Source: Solirubrobacterales bacterium 67-14 (lineage in GTDB: Bacteria; Actinomycetota; Thermoleophilia; Solirubrobacterales; 70-9). From it: a stretch of DNA of 62,769 nt. The notes beneath the pieces are model-generated. The model searched no databases, had not been told where the DNA came from, and saw only the letters and a program-made list of their open reading frames with translations. Below, piece after piece: positions 8,350-17,121 of the stretch (within the stretch, counting starts at the first letter, position 1; each line of letters starts with the position of its first letter). The DNA is taken from positions 271,756 to 334,524 of the forward strand of contig MKST01000001.1 of NCBI GenBank assembly GCA_001897355.1. The letters are read 5' to 3'. The position numbers were made by a program, and so were the translations under genes.

Positions 8350-9479
8350 GTGAAGAAAGCGCGGAGATCGGCCAGGTCGAGGGCGTCGGGTCGGTCGAGC
8401 ACGCCTACTACGAGCGCAGCGAGCCCCTGACCGGGGTGGTCCTGCTCCCGGGTCAGGAGGAGCACGACACCGGCGAGCACCCCGAGAACATCCGGCGTCT
8501 TCCCCCGGTCGTGAAACGGCTGCGGGAGAGCGATGACTGGGAGAAGCTCTTCGTCATGCACCCTCGCAGCGCCCGGGTCGAGGACATCGTCCGCTCGCAC
8601 ACCGGCGAGTACGTCGAGTCGATCCGCCGCGCCTCGATCGACGGGCCCGCCTGGCTCGACACGGACACGAAGGCGGGGCCGGGCAGCTTCGAGCTCGCCC
8701 TCCGATCATCCGGCGCGGCGCTGACCGCCGTCGATGCCGTCGCGATGGAGGCCTACTGGCAGCCGGACAGCCTGTTCGCCCTGATCCGCCCACCTGGCCA
8801 TCACGCGACGCCCGACCGGGCGATGGGTTTCTGTCTCTTCAACCACGCCTCGGTCGCGGCCCGCTACGCGCAGGCGCACTACCCGATCGAGCGGGTGGCG
8901 ATAGTCGACTGGGACGTCCACCATGGCAACGGGATCCAGGACATCCATTTCGAGGACCCGTCGGTTCTCTACGTCTCACTCCACCAGTGGCCGCTCTATC
9001 CGGGCACCGGATCGGTCGACGAGGTCGGGGCGGGCGAGGGCAAGGGTTTCAACGTCAACCTGCCGATGCCTCCCGGCTCCGGCGACCGCGAGTACGGCGA
9101 GGCCTTCGATGCGGTGGTCGAGCCGATCCTCGAGCAGTTCGATCCCCAGCTGCTGATCGTCTCGGCCGGCCAGGACGGGCACGCCGCCGACACGCTCTCG
9201 AATCAGATGATCTCCGCAGCCGGCTTTCGCGACATGGCGGCGCGCATGGCTGCCTTCACCGACGCCCGAGGGATCGGCCTGGTCGTCCTCCACGAGGGCG
9301 GGTACAACGTCTCGACCCTGCCCCAGCTCGATCACGCGATCCTCGGCGGGTTGGGATCCTTCCCGACCGACCTCGAGGACGTCTTCGCCGAAGGCGCTCG
9401 CCCGGCCGAAGGCTGGTCCGAGCGGCTGGCCGAGATCCTCTCGGTCCAGCGGGAATTCTGGCCGGGTCTGGGGAGCTGA
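8346..9479 (+). CDS. Histone-deacetylase-family hydrolase (acetylpolyamine amidohydrolase-like)
   Basis: The 377-residue zinc hydrolase has all HDAC landmarks: RPPGHHA with the catalytic His pair (about residue 144), DWDVHHGNG with the zinc Asp and His (about 190), a second zinc Asp in SAGQDGH (about 278) and EGGYN (about 319). Bacterial members deacetylate acetylpolyamines or other acetylated amines in the cytosol. It overlaps the degenerate nitrilase by 4 bp and the PotD-like gene by 1 bp, so the three are likely made in fixed proportion. With a permease and a polyamine-binding-protein homologue alongside, an N-acetylated amine is the likely substrate. Confidence 0.85.
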   Translation: MSEESAEIGQVEGVGSVEHAYYERSEPLTGVVLLPGQEEHDTGEHPENIRRLPPVVKRLRESDDWEKLFVMHPRSARVEDIVRSHTGEYVESIRRASIDGPAWLDTDTKAGPGSFELALRSSGAALTAVDAVAMEAYWQPDSLFALIRPPGHHATPDRAMGFCLFNHASVAARYAQAHYPIERVAIVDWDVHHGNGIQDIHFEDPSVLYVSLHQWPLYPGTGSVDEVGAGEGKGFNVNLPMPPGSGDREYGEAFDAVVEPILEQFDPQLLIVSAGQDGHAADTLSNQMISAAGFRDMAARMAAFTDARGIGLVVLHEGGYNVSTLPQLDHAILGGLGSFPTDLEDVFAEGARPAEGWSERLAEILSVQREFWPGLGS

Positions 9480-10468
9480 TGGCGGCACCGCTTCGCCTGG
9501 TCGTCTGGCCCGGCATGCCCGACCGAGGCGCGCTCGAGGAGGCAGGCAAGCGGATCGGGAGGGAGCTCGAGATCGAGGTCGTCAGCTCGAACGAAGGCCT
9601 GGAGGATCTGCTCGAGTCCGAACCGCCCTTCGACCTGATCACCCCCTCGGACTACCTGGTCGAGAAGCTCGTCGCCGAAGGTCGCCTGATCGACCTGTCG
9701 GAACGGTTCGAGGGCCGGCGCGCCGATTTCGAGGATTGGGCGAGGAACCCTTCCTGGGATCCCGACGAAAGGTTCTGCGTGCCGCTCGCCTTCGGCACGA
9801 CCGGGCTGCTCCACTCCTCGAGCCGACTGCCGGGGGTCGAGTTCTGGTCACAGTTCTTCGACCCGGACGAAAGAACGACGGTGGGGCTGCTCGACGAGGT
9901 AAGGGAAGTGGTCGGCGCGGCTCTGATCACCGCGGGCCACTCGCCGAACGAAACCGCTGTCGGCCCGCTCGCGGACGCAGCCCTGCTGCTCGACGCGCAA
10001 CGCGACTCGGTCGGTTCGGTCTCCAGCGACGATTTCACCGGACCGGTGGAGCGGGGCGAGGTGGACGTCCACCAGGCCTGGAGCGGGCCCGCCTCGCTCA
10101 GTGTCCGGCAGAACCCGGATCTCGCTTACGTCGTGCCGCGGGAAGGAGCGCTGCTGTGGGTGACCACCGGGGCGATCCCGGTCGACGCACCAGATCCGAA
10201 AGCGGCATCCCGCCTGCTGGAGACTTTGATCGAACCTGAGCTTGCCTCGCTGGCGGTGGTCAACGGCGGCTACTCGACACCGAACCGGCGAGCGAGGGAA
10301 GTCCTTTCGCCGGAACTCCGGGCCGACCGGGCCCTGTTCCCGGACGAAGAGACCATCATCCGCTGCCAGGTGCTTTCGAGCTTGAGCGCGGAGGGCGAAC
10401 GGGCGATGGCCGACCTGCTCGACCGCCACGCCGGCGGTCAGGGGCGCGAGGTCGACTCGCGGACCTGA
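9479..10468 (+). CDS. PotD-like periplasmic-binding-fold protein without signal peptide
   Basis: The 329-residue protein has the fold of spermidine/putrescine-binding proteins: FDLITPSDYLVEKL near residue 60, FGTTGLLHSS near 105, a VDVHQAWSGPA hinge segment, and YVVPREGALLWVTTGAIP in the C-lobe. The start is fixed by an ATG overlapping the deacetylase TGA. There is no signal peptide or lipobox, so it should stay in the cytosol. No ABC permease or ATPase accompanies it. It may act as a cytosolic ligand-binding partner of the operon enzymes. Its 3' end overlaps the convergent LacI gene by 31 bp. Confidence 0.7.
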   Translation: MAAPLRLVVWPGMPDRGALEEAGKRIGRELEIEVVSSNEGLEDLLESEPPFDLITPSDYLVEKLVAEGRLIDLSERFEGRRADFEDWARNPSWDPDERFCVPLAFGTTGLLHSSSRLPGVEFWSQFFDPDERTTVGLLDEVREVVGAALITAGHSPNETAVGPLADAALLLDAQRDSVGSVSSDDFTGPVERGEVDVHQAWSGPASLSVRQNPDLAYVVPREGALLWVTTGAIPVDAPDPKAASRLLETLIEPELASLAVVNGGYSTPNRRAREVLSPELRADRALFPDEETIIRCQVLSSLSAEGERAMADLLDRHAGGQGREVDSRT

Positions 10469-11457
10469 AGCTCGGCCGGCACGATCTCGCCGACCGGCGG
10501 CTTGACTTCCCCGTTGAGCAGCCCGACCAGCATCTTGATCGCCCGCGACCCGAGTTCACGGGGATGGTTCTCGATCGCGGTCAGGGTCGGCGTGGCGCTG
10601 CGCATTCCCTGGCTGTCCACCGTCGCGACGATGCCGAGGTCGTCCGGGACCTTCAACCCCAGGGCACCGGCAACCCGCAGCGCGCCGAGGGCGAAGACGT
10701 CGAAGCTGGTGTAGATCGAGTCGGGTGGGGAGTTCCGCTCCAGCAGGCGCCGGGCGGTCTTCATCGCGACATCGGCGGTCGGGTTCGCTTTGACCTCCTC
10801 GATGATCGACTCGCTTCCCCTCTCGGCCACCCAGCGCTCGTATGCCTCGATCGTGTCCGCGGCGTAGGAGCGGTCCCTCGTGCCGGTGATCAGCGCGGGC
10901 CGCCGGTAGCCACGGTCCTCGAGGTGGTCGAGCACCTCGACCGTGAGGGTGGGGAGGTCGTTGTCGACCCAGCCGGCGACCTTTTTGAGGCTTTTCATCG
11001 CCCGGCCGGCGGTGACCACGATTCCGCCCGCCTCGCTGACCGTGTCCATCAAGGGCTCGTTGCCGATCGGGTCGAGGATCAGGGCGCCGTCAGCCGGGAA
11101 TCGCGTGAGCTGATGGGTCACGTCCGGGGGCGTGAGGATCGGCATGTAGCCCAGTTCGAGCGCCGTGGCGGAGGCGCTGTTCAGCAGGTCGATGTAGTAG
11201 GCGGAATCGACGCCGACGATGTCCGGGCCGTAGCCGGAGACCTGCAGGGCGATGGTCTTGTTGAGCCCGGTGGCGAGACGCTGGGCGTGAACGTTGGCCG
11301 AGTACCCGAGCCGCTCGGCGATCTCGATCACCCGTTCCTTGGTTTCGGGAAGCACGCGCCCGCGATCGTTCAGCGAGTGGGACACGGTCGTGATCGACAC
11401 GCCGGCCTCGCGGGCGACATCGTGGATGCTCGGACGTCGCCGGGGTGGCGTGCTCAT
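10438..11457 (-). CDS. LacI-family transcriptional repressor
   Basis: The 339-residue regulator has the LacI helix-turn-helix and hinge at residues 5-60 (SIHDVAREAGVSITTVS..., then GYSANVHAQRLA) and a periplasmic-binding-type effector domain. It lies inside the regulon and reads opposite to the permease operon. A matching operator at 11486-11499, directly upstream of its start, suggests autoregulation. Three further operators at 2780, 3656 and 12767 identify likely targets: the nucleotidyltransferase-like gene, the permease operon and the second M24 gene. The effector is presumably a transported or processed metabolite. Confidence 0.9.
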   Translation of the reverse strand: MSTPPRRRPSIHDVAREAGVSITTVSHSLNDRGRVLPETKERVIEIAERLGYSANVHAQRLATGLNKTIALQVSGYGPDIVGVDSAYYIDLLNSASATALELGYMPILTPPDVTHQLTRFPADGALILDPIGNEPLMDTVSEAGGIVVTAGRAMKSLKKVAGWVDNDLPTLTVEVLDHLEDRGYRRPALITGTRDRSYAADTIEAYERWVAERGSESIIEEVKANPTADVAMKTARRLLERNSPPDSIYTSFDVFALGALRVAGALGLKVPDDLGIVATVDSQGMRSATPTLTAIENHPRELGSRAIKMLVGLLNGEVKPPVGEIVPAELQVRESTSRP

Positions 11458-11485
11458 CGGTTTGTTTTACCAGTCCGATCGGGTG

Positions 11486-11499
11486 CCAAATCGGTTTGG
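11486..11499 (-). promoter_or_regulatory. LacI-type operator, copy 3 (autoregulatory)
   Basis: CCAAATCGGTTTGG keeps the CCAAA..CG..TTTGG frame of the other copies. It lies 29 bp upstream of the LacI start and downstream of the M24 stop at 11513. Confidence 0.6.
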
Positions 11500-11512
11500 G
11501 GGTCCGCCGGCG

Positions 11513-12709
11513 TCACCAGAAGATCATCGGCGTCTTGGTCAGCAGTTCGGCTCCCTCCGCGGTCACGATCAGGTTCTGTTCGAAACCGGCGCTGCCGACC
11601 CCGTCATGGGCCAGGAAGGCCTCGATCCCGAGGACCGAGTTCTCCTCGAAGACCTCGTCTCCGTCGAGCAGGTCGGTGCCGATCCAGGGGAACTGCCAGA
11701 AGTGCCCGATGCCGTGGCCGTAGATCGGCCACATCTCACCGGCCTGGTCCTTGGCCCCGCCGGCTTCTTCGGTCAGGCGGTCGCCGAGCCGGCAGGCCTC
11801 CATGATCGACACCCCGGGCTTGATCATCTCGATGATCGAGTCGACGATGCCGGCGGTCGCCTCGACCAGTTCCTTCTGGGCGGCGTTCGCGTTGGCCGGG
11901 TCGCAGACCGAGGTTCGTCCCGGGTCGAGCCAGTAGCCCTGCCAGATCGGCCCGTAGACCCAGCCCCGGACCATGTCTCCCGGGGCGGGCGCATCGAGGC
12001 TGTATCCGGTCAGCGGGTTGCGGCAGAAAGTCTGGATCGAGTCGCCGTGCGAGACCGGGATCATGTGGTACGCGCCCCCGCGGCTGATCACTTCCGATGC
12101 GGCGGCAGCGGCCGCCTCGGCCTCCGGCTTGCCGGTCAGCAGGCCGTCGAAGAGCGCGTTCAAGCCGTGGGTCACGATCTCGCCGGCTTCCCGGTAGCAG
12201 TCGAGTTCACGGGCGCTCTTGAGCTGACGCACCCGCTCGACCAGCTGATCGTCCTCGACCCACTCGACCGCCGGGGTAGCCGCCTCGAACAGGCGCCAAT
12301 ACTTGACCGGGAGAAAGTCCGTCCCGCAGATCCCGACCCTGCCGGTCAGGCCCAGGCGGTTGACCGCTTCGGCCACGCCTTCGGGCACGTTCCAGTGCCA
12401 CTCGACCTTGTCGGTCGCGAGCAGGCTGGGTGGGGTCTCCGCCTCGTCGGTGTGGAGCTCCGGCGGCTCGCCGGCGCTCAGGATCGCCGCCGCGAACCCG
12501 CGTCCGGTCCAGAGTTTCGTGTCCTGTTCATGCCCGGAATGGGTCGAGTAGAAGTTGGTCAGGTAGTGGATGTCGCCGTAGCGCTCGTACGTTCCGGCCG
12601 AACGCCCCCACACCACCAGCGAGTCGAATCCCCGCCGCTCCATCTCCTCGTAGACCCGGGCCCAGCGGCCCTCGTACTCGTCGATCGGAAAATACAAATC
12701 GCCTGCCAT
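11513..12709 (-). CDS. M24 family (creatinase-fold) protein, copy B, incomplete metal site
   Basis: This 398-residue paralogue-type protein shares the two-domain creatinase/prolidase layout with the 6369 gene. The His (GHGIGH), both Glu (GIEAF and FEQNL) and the second Asp (WLDPGRT) are present. The position of the first metal Asp reads VRGWVYG, so that ligand is missing. Creatinase itself works without metals, so a metal-independent C-N hydrolase is conceivable. A strong GAGGAGG ribosome-binding site precedes the ATG. A perfect LacI operator lies 58 bp upstream, placing the gene in the same regulon. Confidence 0.75.
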   Translation of the reverse strand: MAGDLYFPIDEYEGRWARVYEEMERRGFDSLVVWGRSAGTYERYGDIHYLTNFYSTHSGHEQDTKLWTGRGFAAAILSAGEPPELHTDEAETPPSLLATDKVEWHWNVPEGVAEAVNRLGLTGRVGICGTDFLPVKYWRLFEAATPAVEWVEDDQLVERVRQLKSARELDCYREAGEIVTHGLNALFDGLLTGKPEAEAAAAAASEVISRGGAYHMIPVSHGDSIQTFCRNPLTGYSLDAPAPGDMVRGWVYGPIWQGYWLDPGRTSVCDPANANAAQKELVEATAGIVDSIIEMIKPGVSIMEACRLGDRLTEEAGGAKDQAGEMWPIYGHGIGHFWQFPWIGTDLLDGDEVFEENSVLGIEAFLAHDGVGSAGFEQNLIVTAEGAELLTKTPMIFW

Positions 12710-12766
12710 CAGGGGCCTCCTCGCGTAGCAACTCCGCCAACCTCGAGGTCAACCTATCAAAATTTG

Positions 12767-12780
12767 CCAAAACGTTTTGG
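12767..12780 (-). promoter_or_regulatory. LacI-type operator, copy 4 (perfect palindrome)
   Basis: CCAAAACGTTTTGG is a perfect 14-bp palindrome upstream of the M24 copy B start at 12709. It is the best-preserved member of the four-site family and serves as the consensus. Confidence 0.75.
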
Positions 12781-12843
12781 TCGTCTTGCGAAAAGGGTCC
12801 GCGGAAGCCCGGGAAGCGCCGTCGGGCGGCCCCTCGGCGCTGC

Positions 12844-14058
12844 TCAGAGGAAGGTCTTGCCCTCGCCCCGGTAGGTCGGGACCTCGTCGACGATCTCGTC
12901 GCCCTCGATCAGGATCAGCGACTCGAACCGCTCGCAGAGCTCACCCGCCTTGGCGTGGCGGAGATAGACGTCGTCACCGATCGAGAGTGAATCCGCGGCC
13001 TCCCCGACCAGCGGCGTCTGGACCTCGCCGGCCCCTTCCTCATCCTCGAACTTCAGTCTCTCCGGCAGCCAGGGCACGGGCATTCGCCCCGGATCCATCG
13101 GCCCGGAGGCGAGATAACCGCCGCCCAGGGCGGTGACGACCCCGGGACCGGGCCGTCTGACGACCGGCAGGGCGTAGCCGGCCGCGGGGCGGAAGCTCAG
13201 GGCCGAGTAGTTGTCGAACTGGGCCGGGGCGAAGAACCCCGAACCGGCGGTCACCTCGGTCACCGCTTCCTCGGCCGAGGTCGAATCGAGCGATCCGGTG
13301 CCACCGCCGTTGACGATCTCGACCGCGGCGATCTCGCGGATCTTGGCGACGGCCTCGGCCCGTCGCTCGGCGATCTCGGCCCGCGACTTCTTCTGCATCC
13401 AGCGGATCGCCCGGGAGCGCAGAGGGCGGCCGGGAACCCGGTCGCCGACTCCGGCGACCTGGCCTTCGTAGGCCATCAATGCGACCAGCTCCAGCTTCTC
13501 CCGCCGGCCGATCTCCTCGGCCAAGGCGACCGCCTGCTCCGGCGAGTGGATCGGCGAGCGGCGCGGACCAGCCTTGAGCCGGCCGCGGAAGGCCCACCAG
13601 CCGGCGTCGAGGTCGAGGCAGAGTCGGACCGGCGCGGCCTGCGCCCCCAGAACCGACTCGATCAGGTCCAGGTGCTCCACGCAGTCGACCATCACGATCG
13701 GTGCGGCGCCCGGGCTGGCGACCGACCGCAGGGCAAGGTCCGCGAGGGCTTCGAGATCCGTGGTCGGATAGGCCAGCAGCAGGTTCTCGAACCCGGTCTC
13801 GGCCAGCCAGAGGGTTTCCGGCAGGGTGAAGGTCATCAGGCCGCGGAAGCGCTCGTCCCGGCCCAGGATCTGCTCGATCAGCGGCCGGCAGCGCAGCGAC
13901 TTGGTCGCCACCCGGACCGGCTTCTCCCCGGATCGCTCGAGGATCGAATCGGAGTTCGCCCACATCGCGTCCAGGTCGACGAAGGCGAAGGGCGCCTGGA
14001 CTCCTCCGAAGATCTCCTCCAGTTCGGCGTGGGTGCGAGTGGTCGACTCAACCATCAC
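12844..14058 (-). CDS. PLP-dependent alanine-racemase-fold enzyme (amino acid deaminase/aldolase family)
   Basis: The 404-residue protein has an alanine-racemase N-terminal barrel. The likely PLP lysine is in RVATKSLRC (about residue 53), and glycine-rich phosphate-binding loops occur further on (NGGGTGS, about residue 265). This matches actinobacterial proteins annotated as amino acid deaminase/aldolase, related to D-threonine aldolase and D-serine dehydratase, which act on D-amino acids in the cytosol. It probably starts at the GTG/ATG pair at 14058/14055; no clear ribosome-binding site is seen. It lies upstream of, and reads toward, M24 copy B, with the LacI operator between them, so it may be expressed separately. 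Confidence 0.75.
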   Translation of the reverse strand: MMVESTTRTHAELEEIFGGVQAPFAFVDLDAMWANSDSILERSGEKPVRVATKSLRCRPLIEQILGRDERFRGLMTFTLPETLWLAETGFENLLLAYPTTDLEALADLALRSVASPGAAPIVMVDCVEHLDLIESVLGAQAAPVRLCLDLDAGWWAFRGRLKAGPRRSPIHSPEQAVALAEEIGRREKLELVALMAYEGQVAGVGDRVPGRPLRSRAIRWMQKKSRAEIAERRAEAVAKIREIAAVEIVNGGGTGSLDSTSAEEAVTEVTAGSGFFAPAQFDNYSALSFRPAAGYALPVVRRPGPGVVTALGGGYLASGPMDPGRMPVPWLPERLKFEDEEGAGEVQTPLVGEAADSLSIGDDVYLRHAKAGELCERFESLILIEGDEIVDEVPTYRGEGKTFL

Positions 14059-14105
14059 CGCAGAGTAAACCGGGGGTCCGGCGCCAAGGCGGCGCCGGCT
14101 TCGGC

Positions 14106-15491
14106 TCAGCGCCTCAGTTTCATCCTTCGGCTGACCTTGCCGGCGTTGCCCGGCTTCAGCACGACGGCGACCTTCAGGGCACGTGACCTGGCGAGCAGCT
14201 TTCGTCCCAGGCGGTTGAAGCTCGCCGCGCCGGCCGATTTCTTGCCGACCGGCATCTGGTACGAGCCCCGGGCGATCAGCTTGCCCCGGAAGCGGATCTC
14301 GATCTTCCCGCGGCAGGGAGCCGGTCCGGCCGGACAGCCGATCTTCACCTTGGTGAAGCGCTTGCGCTTCGCCTTCAGACTGCGGGACAGGATCACCGGC
14401 TTGCGGGGCTTGTTCGCCTGGTTGAACTCGGCGACGGTCATGCGTCCGATCCGGTTGAGCTCCGCGTCGGTGTACCAGATCGCGCCGTCGGGACCGAAGG
14501 CGATCGAGTCGGCGTGGCGTCCGCCGGGCAGGCTGGCGAACGAGTACTTGCCGGAGGTGGTCAGGCGGCCGATCCCCTCGCCGAGCCGGGTGGTGAACCA
14601 GAGCGCGCCGTCTCCGCCGGTGACCAGCGAGGAGGGGGTCATGTTTTCCATCGGGGTCTTGAAGACCTTCGGCGAGCCGCCCAGCGAAAGGCGGCCGATG
14701 ATGCCGCCGGAGGCGGGCGGACCGAGCCAGCCGCTGCCGGGATTGAACTTCGCGTACCAGACGGCGCCGTCCGGCCCCTCGGTCAGCGAGACGATGTCTC
14801 CGTCCCCGCTGGCATGGAAGTTCTGCAGGTTCCCGGTCTTGGTGATCCGCTTGATGGTCGACGAGCCGTCGCCGAACCAGGCGGCACCATCGCCGGCCAC
14901 GGTCACCGGGGCCGGGTCCGTGTAATCGGGCGAGTCGAAGAAATGCTCGTTGTTGTCACTGTCGAAGTAGGAGATTCCCTCCCCGTACTGGTTGGTCACC
15001 CAGGCGCCGCCCTGGGGGTCGGCGGCCACCGAGACGACCCGGGTGTAGCCGAGGTTCCAGTAGGTGAGGCCGGCGTCGAGGTTGAACCGCGTGACCCGCC
15101 CTTCCAGCGGGGCGCCGGCCGAGATCATCCAGAGATCGTCGCCACCGTTCGTCGAAAGGGCGAAGGGCCCGTATTCCGGGCTGCCGACCTGCGACGGCAT
15201 CGCCACCTCGGAGATCTCACCGTTCGTCTTGGCGAAGCCCAGCTGATTGGCGTCCTCTTCCGTGAAAACCAACTGGCCGCCCCAACTGATGATCCCCTTG
15301 TTGCCAAAGGTCGGTCCCTGGTTCGCGTCGCTGAGTCCGGCATCCCCGGTCGGCAGCGGGAAGTCCTGCACCGCGAAGCTTCGCTCCGCTGCGCAGAAAG
15401 CCAGCGCGAGCGCGACGCCGAGGAAAGCAAGTGCGCCGCGGATGGCTCGCGGCCGGCAAATGACTGTGGGTTGCAAGAGGCCTCCTTTCAT
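14106..15491 (-). CDS. Secreted beta-propeller protein, virginiamycin B lyase-like
   Basis: The 461-residue protein begins with a signal sequence (hydrophobic core about residues 15-32, then AVQDFP). It contains repeated blades with the consensus GPDGAVWYA / GPDGAIWYTD / GGDGALWFTT, each about 45-50 residues apart, as in streptogramin (virginiamycin B) lyases and SMP-30/NHL propellers. The C-terminal 90 residues are rich in Lys and Arg (RSLKAKRKRFTKVKIGCP...) and may be an extra wall-associated domain. Antibiotic lyase activity cannot be assumed; many actinobacterial homologues are plain extracellular binding propellers. It lies just 6 bp after the stop of the next secreted-protein gene, so the two probably form an operon. 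Confidence 0.75.
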   Translation of the reverse strand: MKGGLLQPTVICRPRAIRGALAFLGVALALAFCAAERSFAVQDFPLPTGDAGLSDANQGPTFGNKGIISWGGQLVFTEEDANQLGFAKTNGEISEVAMPSQVGSPEYGPFALSTNGGDDLWMISAGAPLEGRVTRFNLDAGLTYWNLGYTRVVSVAADPQGGAWVTNQYGEGISYFDSDNNEHFFDSPDYTDPAPVTVAGDGAAWFGDGSSTIKRITKTGNLQNFHASGDGDIVSLTEGPDGAVWYAKFNPGSGWLGPPASGGIIGRLSLGGSPKVFKTPMENMTPSSLVTGGDGALWFTTRLGEGIGRLTTSGKYSFASLPGGRHADSIAFGPDGAIWYTDAELNRIGRMTVAEFNQANKPRKPVILSRSLKAKRKRFTKVKIGCPAGPAPCRGKIEIRFRGKLIARGSYQMPVGKKSAGAASFNRLGRKLLARSRALKVAVVLKPGNAGKVSRRMKLRR

Positions 15492-15497
15492 GCCTGG

Positions 15498-17030
15498 CTA
15501 CTCGTTGTAGAAGTTGAGCGAGTTCAAGAGCAGTCCTTCCTTGCCGGGAGAGGGGCGTCCGCGCGAGTTCTGTTCAAGCCCGATCGTGCGGGCTTCGCGG
15601 TGGCCGTCCGCATAGTTGAAGACGATCCGGCCCCGGCCCGAGATCCGGTAGCGGCCGTATTCGTCCGGAGGGGCGGTCCAGGAGGCGGTGAAGGGGAACC
15701 CGCTGCCGCCCATGGTGCCGAGAGAGGAGCTCGAGAGCGCGAAGTTCCCCTTCGGGGTCAGGGTCAAGTAGAGGGAGTACGTCCAGCAGCCCGTGATCGA
15801 GCCGCAGATACCCTCGAAGTCCCGGTGGATCAGGGAAACGCTGAACCGGGAGCCGGCCTTCGGGATGGTCAGCTCCTGATAGCTGTCGTCACCGAGGGAG
15901 AGGCCGCCCCGGCTGTACTTGCCGGTCTCCTTGCCGACCTTTATCCGCCCGGTACGCCGGTTGTAGCTGTAACGCAGGCAACCTTCGCCCGAGTCGCCTT
16001 CGGCGGTACGGCGCCGACAGCTCGGCAGGCCCGCATCGGGAAAGCCGCGGTAGGCCCAACGGGCATCGACGAAGGCGATCCCGCTGTTGACCCAGCCCCG
16101 GTCAATCTGGCTTTCGGTGTGCCAGAAGTACTTACCGGCGAGATTCCCGCCGGCACCTTGCGAGGGGCGGCTGGGGCGAGGCCGGGATACTTTGATGCCG
16201 GCCTGCGCTGAAGCTGAGATTCCGCCTCTTCCACTGGCCCGCGCCTTGACGCTGATTCGGCCGGGGGCGCTTCGCGCGACCTTTGCGGCCAGTCGCACCC
16301 GGCGCGATTTGCCCGGCGAGATCGAACCGAGCAGTTTTCTCGCCGGCCTCACCGTCACTCCCCGGCGGCCTTGCACGCGCAGTTTGACGGTCCTGGCTTT
16401 CGCGCGGCCGGAGTTCGTCACCTTGACCATGATCCGAACCGTCCGCCCTGGTTTGGCCGATGCGGGGGCGTTCATCTTCAGCTTCAGCTTCGGTTTGAGC
16501 ACCGGGCGCGGGGTCAAGTGGATCGCGCTGTCGAGGACATCGACGACTTGCGCGGTACCGCCTGCATTCGGGCCGGGGTCGGTCGCGGTGAACGCGGTCG
16601 CGCACCGGAACGGCTTTCGGGCCAACCGTTTGTCCTTGACATCAAGGCTGACCTTCTTGTCGCTGATGTTTGCCTTGGCGTCGCCCTCCACATCGCCCAT
16701 ATCCCAGACGGCGGACCCGTTGAAGCCGGCCAGGACCAATACGGTCGGCTCGGAGCAGCTGCCGTTCGAAACGTTCGACCCGAACATGACGCCGACCAGG
16801 TCGGTGGTGGCGGTGGGCGCGGCTCCCCGCAAGGTGATCGTGGCGCTCAAGCGGCCAGAGTCGTCGTAGCTGGCGCCGAGGCGCGTGACGTCGCGGTTGG
16901 GGGAAAGCGACGGATCGAGTTCGCCGCCGCCACTCCCTTCGAACACGGTGCCCGCTGCGACAGCGGGAAAGGTCGCCAATCCAAGCAGGGTGAACAGCCC
17001 CAACGCAGACCACGCAAACAAACTTTTCAT
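15498..17030 (-). CDS. Secreted protein with CARDB-like domain
   Basis: I place the start at the ATG at 17030: it follows AGGGGG and opens a clear signal peptide (KSLFAWSALGLFTLLGL...FPAVAA), giving 510 residues. An N-terminal beta-rich domain contains two or three cysteines. It is followed near residues 170-270 by a basic segment with the pattern of CARDB/NEW3-type adhesion modules (PGRTVRIMVKVTNSGRAKARTV). The C-terminal half has four cysteines and a Trp/Tyr-rich beta domain I do not recognise. It is likely exported and may be co-transcribed with the propeller gene downstream. Function unknown. Confidence 0.6.
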   Translation of the reverse strand: MKSLFAWSALGLFTLLGLATFPAVAAGTVFEGSGGGELDPSLSPNRDVTRLGASYDDSGRLSATITLRGAAPTATTDLVGVMFGSNVSNGSCSEPTVLVLAGFNGSAVWDMGDVEGDAKANISDKKVSLDVKDKRLARKPFRCATAFTATDPGPNAGGTAQVVDVLDSAIHLTPRPVLKPKLKLKMNAPASAKPGRTVRIMVKVTNSGRAKARTVKLRVQGRRGVTVRPARKLLGSISPGKSRRVRLAAKVARSAPGRISVKARASGRGGISASAQAGIKVSRPRPSRPSQGAGGNLAGKYFWHTESQIDRGWVNSGIAFVDARWAYRGFPDAGLPSCRRRTAEGDSGEGCLRYSYNRRTGRIKVGKETGKYSRGGLSLGDDSYQELTIPKAGSRFSVSLIHRDFEGICGSITGCWTYSLYLTLTPKGNFALSSSSLGTMGGSGFPFTASWTAPPDEYGRYRISGRGRIVFNYADGHREARTIGLEQNSRGRPSPGKEGLLLNSLNFYNE

Positions 17031-17121
17031 TGGACCCCCTGGCCAGTCCGATAAGTACCGTCGGAAAACTACTTCGGTTGGAACATAACCAGATGGGAAG
17101 ACCTTCAATCCATGTGCTGGC

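Noticed and set aside
14106..15491. True streptogramin resistance gene
   Set aside because: The beta-propeller repeats match the lyase family, but the protein has a signal peptide and a long basic tail, so an antibiotic-resistance call is not justified.
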